Assembly (NCBI RefSeq): GCF_000421825.1
Contig: NZ_ATXT01000015.1
Coordinates: 369,686 to 433,685, forward strand
DNA: 64,000 bases
Direction of reading: 5' to 3'
Source: Humibacter albus DSM 18994
Lineage (GTDB): Bacteria > Actinomycetota > Actinomycetes > Actinomycetales > Microbacteriaceae
The notes beneath the pieces are model-generated. The model did no database searches. It was not told the origin of the DNA and was given only the letters and a program-made list of their open reading frames with translations. Position numbers and translations under genes: made by a program. This document shows positions 1-7,930 of the stretch, one piece after another; position 1 is the stretch's first letter; each line of letters starts with the position of its first letter.

Positions 1-107
1 TGCCGCTCGATCGACTGGTCGGCGATAGCATGCCGCTGACCGACGTGAACCGCGCCTACGAGGCCCTGTTGGCGGGCGCTGTGGGACGCGAGATCCTCGT
101 TCCGTGA
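1..107 (+). CDS. C-terminal end of a zinc-type (MDR) alcohol dehydrogenase, cut by the window edge
   Basis: An open frame enters from the left edge (first full codon at base 3) and ends at TGA 105-107, giving 34 residues. The tail contains PLTDVNRAYEALLAGAVGRE followed by ILVP, which resembles the last helix and strand of medium-chain zinc dehydrogenases (a 'PL-DVN-A---L--G---R-IL' ending). In such enzymes this part closes the catalytic domain and carries no catalytic residue. The gene precedes a sugar-acid dehydratase on the same strand, so a polyol or sugar dehydrogenase role is plausible but cannot be tested from this fragment. Confidence 0.5.
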   Translation, partial: PLDRLVGDSMPLTDVNRAYEALLAGAVGREILVP

Positions 108-268
108 TGATCACTGAGGGTTGCGCGTGCCCGGATCACGCCCGCGAAAGCGGGTCAATTGCGCAGAGCGCGAACAAATTGGGCAGACTGGAGTCGGCGT
201 CGCTGGAGGTCGCTGGAGTCGGTGCCGCCGACGCAGGGACGACAGAGGCCCATCCCGAGGACCGTGAC

Positions 269-310
269 GCAGGTCTCGAGGCCCGTGGAGCAGGTCTCGA
301 GCACCGTGGA
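269..310. repeat. Two-copy 21-bp tandem repeat upstream of the dehydratase
   Basis: Two adjacent 21-bp copies (269-289 and 290-310) each begin GCAGGTCTCGAG and differ at two positions. They lie in the 226-bp non-coding gap before the dehydratase, just upstream of its AAGGAG ribosome-binding site (321-326). I see no other feature in this gap. Confidence 0.6.
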
Positions 311-333
311 GAAGAGAGCGAAGGAGCTTGTCG

Positions 334-2049
334 ATGACGCTACGCAGCCAGGACTGGTATGGCGGCGAGGGCCGCGATCCGTATATCCACCGTGCCTGGA
401 TGCGACGTGGCATTCCGCGAGATGCCTTCGACGGCAAGCGACCGCAGATCGCCATCGCGAACACGGCCGGCGATCTCGTCCCGTGCAACATGCACCTGAA
501 CGAGGTTGCACAGTACGTGAAGAACGGCGTGTACGAGGCGGGCGGCATCCCGCTCGAGCTCCCGGTGATGGGCCTCGGCGAGACGCTCGTGAAGCCGACC
601 GCCATGCTCTGGCGCAATCTCGCCGCGATGCAGATCGAGGAGATGCTGCGGGCCAACCCCGTGGATGCCGTCGTGCTGCTCGGTGGATGCGACAAGACCA
701 TTCCCGCGCTCCTGATGGGTGCGGCATCCGTCGACATCCCGGCGGTCGTGGTGCCCGGCGGGCCGATGCTGAACGGGCACTTCCGCGGCAAGCTGATGGG
801 CTGCGGCACCGGCGTCTGGCAGCTCAGTGAGGAGGTGCGCGCGGGCACGCTGAGCGAGGAAGCGTTCGAGCGGTCGGAGACCGCCATGATCCGCTCCAAG
901 GGGCACTGCAACACGATGGGCACCGCGTCGACGATGGGCATCATGGCCGAAGCGCTCGGCATGACCATCCCGGGTCTGGCGGGTACACCGGCGCCGGATG
1001 CGCGGCTGCTCGAGGCCTCGCACGCCACCGGCAGGCTCGCCGTGGAGCTCGTGGCCGCCGATCGCACCGTGTCGAAGGTGATCACGAAGGAGTCGTTCCA
1101 CAACGCGATCGTGGCCCTGGCCGCGATCGGCGGGTCGACCAACGCCGTCGTGCACCTGCTCGCGATCGCCGGTCGCCTCGGCATCGACCTGACTCTCGAC
1201 GACTTCGACAGGATCGGCGCGAACGTGCCGCTGCTGGTCAACCTGCAGCCCGCAGGCGAGTACCTCATGGAGGACCTGTTCCGCGCCGGCGGCGTGCTCG
1301 CCGTGTTCGACCAGGTGAAGGATCTGCTCGACCCCACGGCGCAGACCGTGATGGGCGCACCGCTCGTGGATTTCCTGGGCGAGCACGCGGTCTGGGATCG
1401 TGACGTCATCTCACTGCGCGAGGATCCCCTGCAGGATGACGCGGGGATCGCCGTTCTGCGCGGGAACCTGGCCACGCGCGGCGCCATCATCAAGCCGGCC
1501 GCGGCAACTCCCGAGCTGCTCGTGCATCGAGGCAAGGCCGTGGTCTTCGACTCGATCGAGGACTTCCACGCGCGTATCAACGACCCGGAACTGGATGTCG
1601 ATGCCGACTCGGTGCTCGTGCTGCGCGGGTGCGGTCCGAAGGGGTACCCGGGGATGCCCGAGGTCGCGAACCTGCCCCTCCCTCCCAAGCTGCTCGCGAT
1701 GGGCGTGCGCGACATGGTGCGCGTGTGCGACGGACGCATGTCGGGCACCGCGTACGGCACCGTCGTGCTGCACGTGGCGCCGGAAGCGGCGGCAGGCGGT
1801 ACGCTCGCCCTCGTGCGCGACGGCGATGTGATCAGCCTCGACGTGCCGAACCGGCGTATCGAGGTGGAGCTCAGCGACGAGGAACTCGCCGAGCGCAAGC
1901 CGCCCTACCGAGAGACCGGCGCGTACGCACGTGCGGACCGCGGCTGGCAGCAGCTCTACATCGAGCATGTGCAGGGCGCCGACACGGGTGCCGACCTCGA
2001 CTTCCTGGTCGGCTCCAGCGGTTCCGTCGTGACGAGGGAGTCGCATTGA
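334..2049 (+). CDS. IlvD/Edd-family sugar-acid dehydratase (pentonate dehydratase-like)
   Basis: A 571-residue member of the dihydroxy-acid/6-phosphogluconate dehydratase family. These enzymes use a [2Fe-2S] cluster and Mg2+ to dehydrate a sugar acid to a 2-keto-3-deoxy acid. Three candidate cluster cysteines are in family position: C51 (LVPCNMHLNE), C119 (GGCDKT) and C192 (SKGHCNTMG). The N-terminus (RSQDWYGGEGRDPYIHRAW) resembles L-arabinonate/D-xylonate dehydratases more than biosynthetic IlvD. I chose ATG 334 because AAGGAG at 321-326 is 7 nt upstream; the in-frame TTG at 328 would leave 1 nt. Next to an FAH-fold protein, a lactonase and an SDR, it most likely acts in oxidative aldose catabolism. 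The exact sugar acid cannot be read from sequence. Confidence 0.87.
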   Translation: MTLRSQDWYGGEGRDPYIHRAWMRRGIPRDAFDGKRPQIAIANTAGDLVPCNMHLNEVAQYVKNGVYEAGGIPLELPVMGLGETLVKPTAMLWRNLAAMQIEEMLRANPVDAVVLLGGCDKTIPALLMGAASVDIPAVVVPGGPMLNGHFRGKLMGCGTGVWQLSEEVRAGTLSEEAFERSETAMIRSKGHCNTMGTASTMGIMAEALGMTIPGLAGTPAPDARLLEASHATGRLAVELVAADRTVSKVITKESFHNAIVALAAIGGSTNAVVHLLAIAGRLGIDLTLDDFDRIGANVPLLVNLQPAGEYLMEDLFRAGGVLAVFDQVKDLLDPTAQTVMGAPLVDFLGEHAVWDRDVISLREDPLQDDAGIAVLRGNLATRGAIIKPAAATPELLVHRGKAVVFDSIEDFHARINDPELDVDADSVLVLRGCGPKGYPGMPEVANLPLPPKLLAMGVRDMVRVCDGRMSGTAYGTVVLHVAPEAAAGGTLALVRDGDVISLDVPNRRIEVELSDEELAERKPPYRETGAYARADRGWQQLYIEHVQGADTGADLDFLVGSSGSVVTRESH

Positions 2050-2185
2050 GCGTCGGGAGCACGCTGGGTAAGCGGAGCCCCGCCGCCCCGTGCATGCTGA
2101 GCGAGCGCAGCAGAACAGACCACCGCGCCCGCCCAGCGAGCAGCACAGACTGCTCGCGGAGACGGATGACTGAGAGGACCACGAA

Positions 2186-3055
2186 GTGAACCAGACAACG
2201 AACCCCGCGCCGGTCGCGCTCGCGCGCGTACGCTCCGGCGACGACGTGCTGTGGGCCGTCCGCTCCGACGACGTGTATGCGCCGCTGGGAATGACCCTGT
2301 CCGCGTTGCTGCGGCTGCCGCGGGACGAGGCGCGGGGCGCGATCGAGCGCGCGCGCGTGGACGCGGCGGGCACGGGCATCCGAGTCGACACGGTTCTCGC
2401 GCCGATCGACCCCGAGCAGGAGGTGTGGGCCGCCGGCGTCACCTACCTGCGCAGTCGCGACGGGCGCATCGAGGAGGCGACCGACGGGTCGCCGTACGAC
2501 CGGGTGTACGTCGCGGAGCGACCGGAGCTGTTCTTCAAGGCCACCGGGCGCCGCACGGTCGCGGCAGGCGACGCGGTCGCGGTGCGAGCCGACTCCACGT
2601 GGGATGTGCCGGAGCCCGAGCTCGGCGTGGTGTTCGACGCGAACGGCGAGATCTTCGGATTCGTGCCGGGCAACGACGCCAGCAGTCGGTCGATCGAGGG
2701 CGAGAACCTCCTCTACCTTCCCCAGGCCAAGGTCTACACGGCCTCGTGCGCACTCGGCCCCGAGATCGTGCCGGCGTGGCTCGCGGCGCCGCCGTTCGGC
2801 ATCTCGCTGACCATCGTGCGCGACGGCGAAACCGTGTTCTCAGGCGAGACCTCGACGGATGCCATGGCCCGCTCGCTGCCCGACCTCGGCGAATGGCTGT
2901 TCCGCGCAGTCGACTTCCCCGACGGGACATTCCTGCTGACGGGCACGGGAATCGTGCCCGGAGCGGACTTCACCCTGACTCCGGGCGACGAGGTCACGAT
3001 CGCGATCGACGGCGTCGGCGACCTGACGAACCCGGTGATCCGAATCGGACGCTGA
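2186..3055 (+). CDS. FAH-family protein, 2-keto-3-deoxy-pentonate dehydratase (KdaD)-like
   Basis: A 289-residue fumarylacetoacetate hydrolase-fold protein. The metal site is visible as E143-x-E145 in [10 protein letters not shown] and D164 in PGNDASSRS, followed by [12 protein letters not shown] (174-184), a stretch I associate with archaeal 2-keto-3-deoxy-arabinonate dehydratase-type members. That subgroup converts 2-keto-3-deoxy-pentonate to alpha-ketoglutarate semialdehyde, which fits the dehydratase upstream. A 2,4-diketo-3-deoxy acid hydrolase is the main alternative. Start GTG 2186 has GAGAGGA about 7 nt upstream. It lies 136 bp after the dehydratase on the same strand, probably in one transcript. 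Confidence 0.8.
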   Translation: MNQTTNPAPVALARVRSGDDVLWAVRSDDVYAPLGMTLSALLRLPRDEARGAIERARVDAAGTGIRVDTVLAPIDPEQEVWAAGVTYLRSRDGRIEEATDGSPYDRVYVAERPELFFKATGRRTVAAGDAVAVRADSTWDVPEPELGVVFDANGEIFGFVPGNDASSRSIEGENLLYLPQAKVYTASCALGPEIVPAWLAAPPFGISLTIVRDGETVFSGETSTDAMARSLPDLGEWLFRAVDFPDGTFLLTGTGIVPGADFTLTPGDEVTIAIDGVGDLTNPVIRIGR

Positions 3056-3132
3056 TCAGGACGTCGGCGCCCAGTGCGGCGGAACTCTGAGCCATTGCAT
3101 GATCGGCCGAGCCTGATCGCGGCGCGAGCTCG

Positions 3133-4011
3133 TCATCCCCCGAACACCGGCAACGCCCGCCCCGCGACGCCCGGATTCACCGCGAACACCGCGCCGGCGG
3201 CGGGCTCGGCGTCATCGGCGATTCCCTGTCGCGAAGTCGTGATGTAGAGGGTTCCGAGGTCGCGGCCGCCGAAGGTCGCCGCCGACGTGTTCGTCACTCC
3301 CGGCACCTCGACGACCTCGGTGAGCGTGCCGGTCCCGTCGTATCTGCGCACCTGGCCGCCCTGCCACAGCGCGACCCAGACACCGCCTTCCGCGTCGACG
3401 GCCAGCCCGTCCGGGTGTCCGTCCGCGGGATCGATGGACACGAACCCACGCCGGTCGCTGAAGACCGCATCCGCACCGTCGAAGTCGAAGAGGTCGATCC
3501 GGTTCGTCAGCGTGTCGACGTAGTACACGCTCGTTCCGTCGGCGCTCCACTGCAGTCCGTTCGAGATGCCGACACCGCCGAACACGCGCTGCGTGCGGCC
3601 GTCCGGATCCAGGCGGTAGAGAGCGCCGGCGCCCGGCGTCTCGTCGTAAGCCATCGTGCCGCAGTAGAAACTGCCCTGCGGATCGCATCCGCCGTCGTTC
3701 ATGCGAGTGCCGTCGTCGCCCAGCACGTCCGGCACCGAGCGCTCACGTTCGAAGTGGTCGTCGAACAGAGAGAACCCGCGCTCGGTGGCAACGACGAAGC
3801 CACCCGCCTGCCGCGGGCGCAGTGCCGCCGCCACGGACGAACCGACTGCGTGGCGGCCTCGGACCGCTCCCCCCGTCGGCGCGTCGGGGTCGCCCAGGTC
3901 GAGCACGTCGCCCGCCATCATGTCGACGAGAAGCAGCCGGCCGCCGCGCGAATCCCACACCGGCCCTTCCCCGTGTTCTGTGATGCTCGGGGTGAGCTGT
4001 TCCGCCTTCAT
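3133..4011 (-). CDS. SMP-30/gluconolactonase-family sugar lactonase
   Basis: A 292-residue six-bladed beta-propeller protein of the SMP-30/gluconolaconase/LRE family, which hydrolyses aldonolactones using one divalent metal. Candidate ligands are E15 (HGEGPVWD), N105 (RMNDGGCDPQG), N151 (GISNGLQWSADG) and D201 (GHPDGLAVD), all in recognisable family motifs. There is no signal peptide, so it is cytoplasmic. ATG 4011 has AAGGAG 7 nt upstream. It follows the SDR dehydrogenase on the minus strand, separated by a 15-bp repeat array. Dehydrogenase then lactonase is the first half of a non-phosphorylating sugar oxidation pathway whose second half is encoded on the opposite strand to the left. Confidence 0.88.
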   Translation of the reverse strand: MKAEQLTPSITEHGEGPVWDSRGGRLLLVDMMAGDVLDLGDPDAPTGGAVRGRHAVGSSVAAALRPRQAGGFVVATERGFSLFDDHFERERSVPDVLGDDGTRMNDGGCDPQGSFYCGTMAYDETPGAGALYRLDPDGRTQRVFGGVGISNGLQWSADGTSVYYVDTLTNRIDLFDFDGADAVFSDRRGFVSIDPADGHPDGLAVDAEGGVWVALWQGGQVRRYDGTGTLTEVVEVPGVTNTSAATFGGRDLGTLYITTSRQGIADDAEPAAGAVFAVNPGVAGRALPVFGG

Positions 4012-4027
4012 GGTCGACTCCTTCGTC

Positions 4028-4132
4028 TGTGTCGATGCTGACTGTGTCGATGGTGCCTGTGTCGATGCTGACTGTGTCGATGGTGCCTGTGTCGATGGCG
4101 CCTGTATCGATGGTGCCTGTATCGATGGCGCC
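4028..4132. repeat. Seven-unit 15-bp tandem repeat between SDR and lactonase genes
   Basis: Seven consecutive 15-bp units follow the pattern TGTRTCGATGSYGMC. Variants alternate: TGTGTCGATGCTGAC, TGTGTCGATGGTGCC, TGTATCGATGGCGCC. The array nearly fills the 144-bp gap between the SDR stop (4156) and the lactonase start (4011). Because 15 is a multiple of three, all frames stay open through it, but no frame has gene-like context, so I treat it as a non-coding minisatellite. Confidence 0.9.
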
Positions 4133-4155
4133 GTGCCGGCGGTACGCCCCGAGAG

Positions 4156-4935
4156 TCACTCCCAGCCGCCGTCGACGACCCAGGTCTGACCGGTGCAGAG
4201 TCTGGAGTCCTCGGCCGCCAACCAGAGCACCATACGCGCTACGTCGGGTGGATAGAGCAATTCCGGCAACGCCTGCATGCGGAAGATATGCTCCTTCTCG
4301 GCCTCGCCGACCCACTTCGTCAGCTGTCGCGGCGTCATGACCCAGCCCGGAATCACACAGTTGACCCGGATGCCGTCGCCGCCCAGCTCTCGTGCGAGCG
4401 TGCGGGTGAGGCCCTCGATACCCGCTTTCGCTGCGATGTAGACGGGCAGATCCGTGAGGTCGATGTGCGCGCTGATCGAGCCGAGATTGATGATCGAGCC
4501 GTGTCCCGCCTCCCGCATGCCGGGAACGACGGCCTGCGCGGCGAAGAAGTGATGGCGCATGTTCACCGCCATGCGCTCGTCCCACAGGTCGACGTCGACG
4601 TCGACGACAGCGTGCCGGGCATCGTTCGCCGCATTGTTCACGAGCACCGTCACGGGACCGAAGCGCTCCGACCGGCGTTCGATCGCCTCCGTGAGGGCCG
4701 GGATGTCGCGCACGTCGACAACCGAGAACGCCGGCTCCGGGTCCCCGCGGCGGGCGATCTCCGCCACCAGAGCACGGCCGGATGCCTCGTCGATGTCGAC
4801 GAACGACACCCTCGCCTGCTGCGCGGCCAGCTGCGAGACGAACTCCCGTCCGAGGCCTGAGGCGCCGCCGCTGACGAAGGCGTGCTGTCCGGCGAGCGAC
4901 GGATAGGTCGCGAACACAGGCATCCCCACCGTCAT
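4156..4935 (-). CDS. SDR-family oxidoreductase, probable aldose dehydrogenase
   Basis: A 259-residue classical short-chain dehydrogenase. It has the NAD(P)-binding glycine motif GGASGLG (23-29), NNAA (100-103), a catalytic serine near 153-155 in LGSISAH, and the Y166-x-x-x-K170 pair. It ends with the usual TGQTWVVDGGWE. Classical SDRs of this length in sugar loci oxidise aldoses at C1 to the lactone, which the neighbouring lactonase would open; that role is inferred from context. A TTGACG-17 bp-TACGCT promoter sits upstream. An alternative start at M5 exists, but ATG 4935 keeps the full N-terminus. Confidence 0.88.
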   Translation of the reverse strand: MTVGMPVFATYPSLAGQHAFVSGGASGLGREFVSQLAAQQARVSFVDIDEASGRALVAEIARRGDPEPAFSVVDVRDIPALTEAIERRSERFGPVTVLVNNAANDARHAVVDVDVDLWDERMAVNMRHHFFAAQAVVPGMREAGHGSIINLGSISAHIDLTDLPVYIAAKAGIEGLTRTLARELGGDGIRVNCVIPGWVMTPRQLTKWVGEAEKEHIFRMQALPELLYPPDVARMVLWLAAEDSRLCTGQTWVVDGGWE

Positions 4936-4974
4936 AAATGTTTCTCACACTTCACGAAAACTGTCGGTCTGGCC

Positions 4975-5003
4975 AGCGTAGGAGGTCGCAGGGGGTACGT
5001 CAA
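4975..5003 (-). promoter_or_regulatory. Promoter of the SDR-lactonase operon
   Basis: On the minus strand TTGACG (5003 to 4998) is followed by a 17-bp spacer and TACGCT (4980 to 4975), a good actinobacterial -35/-10 pair. Transcription would start near 4968, about 33 nt before ATG 4935. A partial copy of the GAAA-TTTC operator motif (GAAAACTGTC, about 4957-4966) lies at the predicted start site. Confidence 0.55.
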
Positions 5004-5020
5004 CAAGAACAACGATGACG

Positions 5021-5055
5021 GAAACTTTCGCGTGGGCGGCCTGTGGGCATACAGT
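5021..5055 (+). promoter_or_regulatory. LacI-family operator and promoter of the lacI-type gene
   Basis: GAAACTTTC (5021-5029) is a perfect 4+1+4 inverted repeat. It overlaps the predicted -35 region for the downstream regulator, whose -10 candidate TACAGT is at 5050-5055. The same nonamer recurs at 6313-6321 in front of the ABC transporter operon, and a variant is inside that operon's promoter spacer. This supports autoregulation and co-regulation by the LacI protein. Confidence 0.6.
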
Positions 5056-5062
5056 GATGGGC

Positions 5063-6097
5063 ATGTCTGATGGCGAGGCGATGACAGCACATCCATCGCG
5101 CGCAACCCTCGCCGAGGTGGCTCAGCTCGCACAGGTGTCCGTCGCGACGGTGTCGAAGGTGCTGAACGGGCGCAGCGGCGTCTCCGCCGACACCCGTGAT
5201 CGCGTGGAGGCGCTCCTCAGCGAGCGCCATTACAACAGGCGGTCGGCGTCGCAGACGGCCTCGACCCTGATCGACGTGCTGTGCTACGAGATCGACAGCC
5301 CATTCGGTGCCGCGGCGATCGCCAGCATCGAGCGAGTGTCGCGGGAACAGCGGATGGGCATGGTCGTCTCGGCGGCGAATGACGATCACCGGCCGCCGTC
5401 CGGCTGGGTGGACGATGTGCTGCGCCGGCAGCCTCTCGGGGTCGTCCTCGTCGCGTCCGAGCTCGACGCCAAAGACCTCCAGCGCCTGCGCTCCCGTCGA
5501 ATCCCGCTGGTGGTGATCGACCCGTACGGCTCGCCGGCCTCGGATGCGCCATCCATCGGCTCTGCCGACTGGAACGGCGGCTTCCTCGCCACACAGCATC
5601 TGATCGAGCTCAGCCACACCGACATCGCCATCATCACCGGCCCGGACAGCATGATGGCCTCTACCGCGAGGTTGTCCGGGTACCGTGCGGCGCTGGACGG
5701 CGCTCATCTGCCCATTCGTCCCGAGTACATCCGCAGCGGTCGATTCCATCACGCGGACGGCGTTCAGGGCGGCTTGGACCTGCTCGGCCTCCCGGCGCCT
5801 CCGACCGCCATCTTCGCGACATCGGACCTGCACGCGCTCGGTGTCTACGAGGCCGTCCGCTCCCTCGGCAAGACGATTCCGAAGGATGTCTCGGTCGTCG
5901 GCTACGACGACCTCGCGATCGCGAAGTGGGCCGGACCGCCGCTCACGACGGTGCACGTGCCCCTGACGACGATGGCGGAGCAGGCCACTCACCTCGTGAC
6001 CCGCCTGCGCGACGAACCCGAACTTGCGTTCAGCCGGGTCGAACTGGCCACCTCGCTCGTCGTGCGGGAGAGCACAGCTCCCCCCATCGCCGCCTGA
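5063..6097 (+). CDS. LacI-family transcriptional regulator of the sugar locus
   Basis: A 344-residue LacI/GalR repressor. The N-terminal helix-turn-helix with hinge helix is clear (about residues 14-36, TLAEVAQLAQVSVATVSKVL), followed by a periplasmic-binding-protein-like effector domain with typical motifs such as FATSDLHALG and SVVGYDDLAIAKW. I chose ATG 5063: it is 7 nt after a TACAGT -10 box, so the transcript may be leaderless. Upstream starts (5057, or 5015) would extend the protein across the operator at 5021-5029. It is divergent from the SDR-lactonase operon and upstream of the importer. The effector is presumably a sugar or sugar acid of this pathway. Confidence 0.88.
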   Translation: MSDGEAMTAHPSRATLAEVAQLAQVSVATVSKVLNGRSGVSADTRDRVEALLSERHYNRRSASQTASTLIDVLCYEIDSPFGAAAIASIERVSREQRMGMVVSAANDDHRPPSGWVDDVLRRQPLGVVLVASELDAKDLQRLRSRRIPLVVIDPYGSPASDAPSIGSADWNGGFLATQHLIELSHTDIAIITGPDSMMASTARLSGYRAALDGAHLPIRPEYIRSGRFHHADGVQGGLDLLGLPAPPTAIFATSDLHALGVYEAVRSLGKTIPKDVSVVGYDDLAIAKWAGPPLTTVHVPLTTMAEQATHLVTRLRDEPELAFSRVELATSLVVRESTAPPIAA

Positions 6098-6312
6098 TAG
6101 CGGCTTGTCGGACAAGCCACATCGTCGGGCGTGAAACCGCTGACGATTCGGTGAGCCTTGTCTGCGAGCCCTGACTGGAGCCCTGTCGGTGCGCCCTGCC
6201 GGCGCCCGTCGCCGCCCGTCGATGCTCTGTCGGCGCCCCTGGACGCGCTGGCGGCTCGGCCAACCCAGGCGTGCCCCGACGCGATACGGGAACGAGATGG
6301 CGGATTGATAAC

Positions 6313-6367
6313 GAAACTTTCCTCATTCATAAGAAACCTTGACACGAACTTTCGCGGTGATTAGCGT
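6313..6367 (+). promoter_or_regulatory. Promoter and clustered operators of the sugar ABC transporter operon
   Basis: TTGACA (6339-6344), a 17-bp spacer and TAGCGT (6362-6367) form a strong promoter match, giving a leader of about 170 nt before ATG 6544. GAAACTTTC (6313-6321) lies upstream of the -35; a degenerate GAAACCTTG (6333-6341) overlaps it; and ACGAACTTTCGCG sits in the spacer. A repressor bound there would block RNA polymerase. The rest of the 446-bp gap (6098-6543) shows no gene. Confidence 0.65.
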
Positions 6368-6543
6368 CGTGGGCAACACGCGGGTGACCCCCGCGACCGC
6401 AGCAGGAACAACGACGTCATTGCACGTGGACTCTCCACCGAGATCCCGACGCGGACGTCGCGACTTCCCGACGCGCGCCGTGATCCCTGATCCCGGCACG
6501 ACAACCCGGATACGACGCGTATCCGCTATCGAAGAGGATCACA

Positions 6544-7923
6544 ATGCACTTGCCATTCCGATCGAAGAAGACGCTGCGAACGCTCGCCGTCGCGGCCATG
6601 GTGGGCATGACGGCGGTCGGGCTCGCCGCGTGCAGCAGCAATGACAACCAGGGTTCCAGCGGCTCGGCCACCAAGGGAACCGTCAATTGGTGGGGCTGGA
6701 CCCCCACGAACACCGACGAGGCGAAGGACTTCATCGCCCAGTTCAACAAGAAGTATCCGGACATCAAGGTCAACTTCAAGCTGATCGGCATCTCCGACTA
6801 CCAGGCGACGATGCGGCCGGCGCTGGCATCCAACGGCGGTCCCGACGTCTTCGATCTGCAACCCGGCTCGTACGTGCAGCAGTTCGGCACCTATGCCGAA
6901 GACATGGCCCCGGTCGCCAAGTCCGCTCTCGGCTCCGACTGGAAATCGAAGATCGCACCGATCGCCGTGAGCGGCATGACCTACAAGGGCAAGCTCACCG
7001 CGCTCCCCGTCGGCTCGACATATGCCGGAACGCTGTGGATCAACCACGATCTGTTCACGAAGTACGACCTGCAGCCGCCGAAGACGCTCGATGAGTGGAA
7101 GCACGTGTGCCAGGTGTTCGAGCAGAACGGGCAGGGATGCTTCGTGCAAGGCGCGTCTCAAGAGGGCTTCGACCAGGACACCCTGCAGTCGATCGCCAAC
7201 TCCGTGAAGCCGGGCTACTGGACGAAGGCGTCGAAGGGCAAGGCCAAGTGGAACGACCCCACGATGGTCAAGACGCTGAGCATCTGGAAGGACCTGTTCA
7301 CGAGCGGGATCATGCAGAAGGGCGCCCTGGGCGCGCAGCAGTATCCCGACGCGAACAACCAGTTCCTCACCGGCAAGTACGCGATGGTCATGATGGGCAC
7401 CTGGTATACGCAGTACGCGACCGAAAAGGCCATGACCGAGGCGATCTCCGCCGCCGGCGTCGCCGGCGCGAAGCCGTTCCCGATCGTGCCGATCGCCTTC
7501 CCCGACGTGGCGGGCAACGGCAACACCAGCGAGATGTTCGGAGACGCGGACTACGGCCTGGCCGTCGCCTCGAAGTCGAAGAACAGAGCGGCGGCCGAGA
7601 CCTTCGCCAAGTGGATCGCGACCACGAAGCAGGGGCAGCAGGTCATCGCCAACCGTCTCGACACCCTGCCGACGCTCAAGGGGGTTCAGCCGGACTTCAC
7701 GACCATCAAGTTCGTGGACCCGAGCGTGCAGGAGACGCCCGTGACCGATCTGCTCAAGAAGGTCGGGTCGGTGAACGAGCCGCGCTTCGCTCTTCTGAAC
7801 GCCGACATCGAGAACGCTTTCCTCGCCGCGGCGCAGTCGGTGGGCAGCGGCAGCGCGACCCCGCAGCAGGCGGCCGAGACCCTGCAACAGGCCGCTCAGG
7901 CGGCGGCAGCGGCCAACGGCTAG
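6544..7923 (+). CDS. ABC transporter sugar-binding lipoprotein
   Basis: A 459-residue extracellular solute-binding protein (family 1, maltose/oligosaccharide type). It begins with a lipoprotein signal peptide: positive n-region (RSKKTLRT), hydrophobic core, and lipobox L27-A-A-C30, so the mature protein is anchored to the outer face of the membrane. The mature chain starts with a Ser/Gly/Asn-rich linker, then VNWWGWTPTNTDEAKDFIAQ, typical of the family. Two permease genes follow. No ATPase gene is present, so a shared MsiK-type ATPase is likely, as in many actinobacterial sugar importers. The ligand is unknown; the locus suggests the aldose or its glycoside. Confidence 0.92.
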   Translation: MHLPFRSKKTLRTLAVAAMVGMTAVGLAACSSNDNQGSSGSATKGTVNWWGWTPTNTDEAKDFIAQFNKKYPDIKVNFKLIGISDYQATMRPALASNGGPDVFDLQPGSYVQQFGTYAEDMAPVAKSALGSDWKSKIAPIAVSGMTYKGKLTALPVGSTYAGTLWINHDLFTKYDLQPPKTLDEWKHVCQVFEQNGQGCFVQGASQEGFDQDTLQSIANSVKPGYWTKASKGKAKWNDPTMVKTLSIWKDLFTSGIMQKGALGAQQYPDANNQFLTGKYAMVMMGTWYTQYATEKAMTEAISAAGVAGAKPFPIVPIAFPDVAGNGNTSEMFGDADYGLAVASKSKNRAAAETFAKWIATTKQGQQVIANRLDTLPTLKGVQPDFTTIKFVDPSVQETPVTDLLKKVGSVNEPRFALLNADIENAFLAAAQSVGSGSATPQQAAETLQQAAQAAAAANG

Positions 7924-7930
7924 GAGCGGC

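Noticed and set aside
111..1898. Long antisense open frame of 595 codons opposite the dehydratase
   Set aside because: It mirrors the G/C-rich third positions of the dehydratase, is Arg/Ser-rich and lacks any family motif.
3743..4948. Minus-strand 401-codon frame through the 15-bp array giving IDTGT-like repeats
   Set aside because: It runs out of frame through both SDR and lactonase genes and has no start context; the repeat keeps all frames open by its length.
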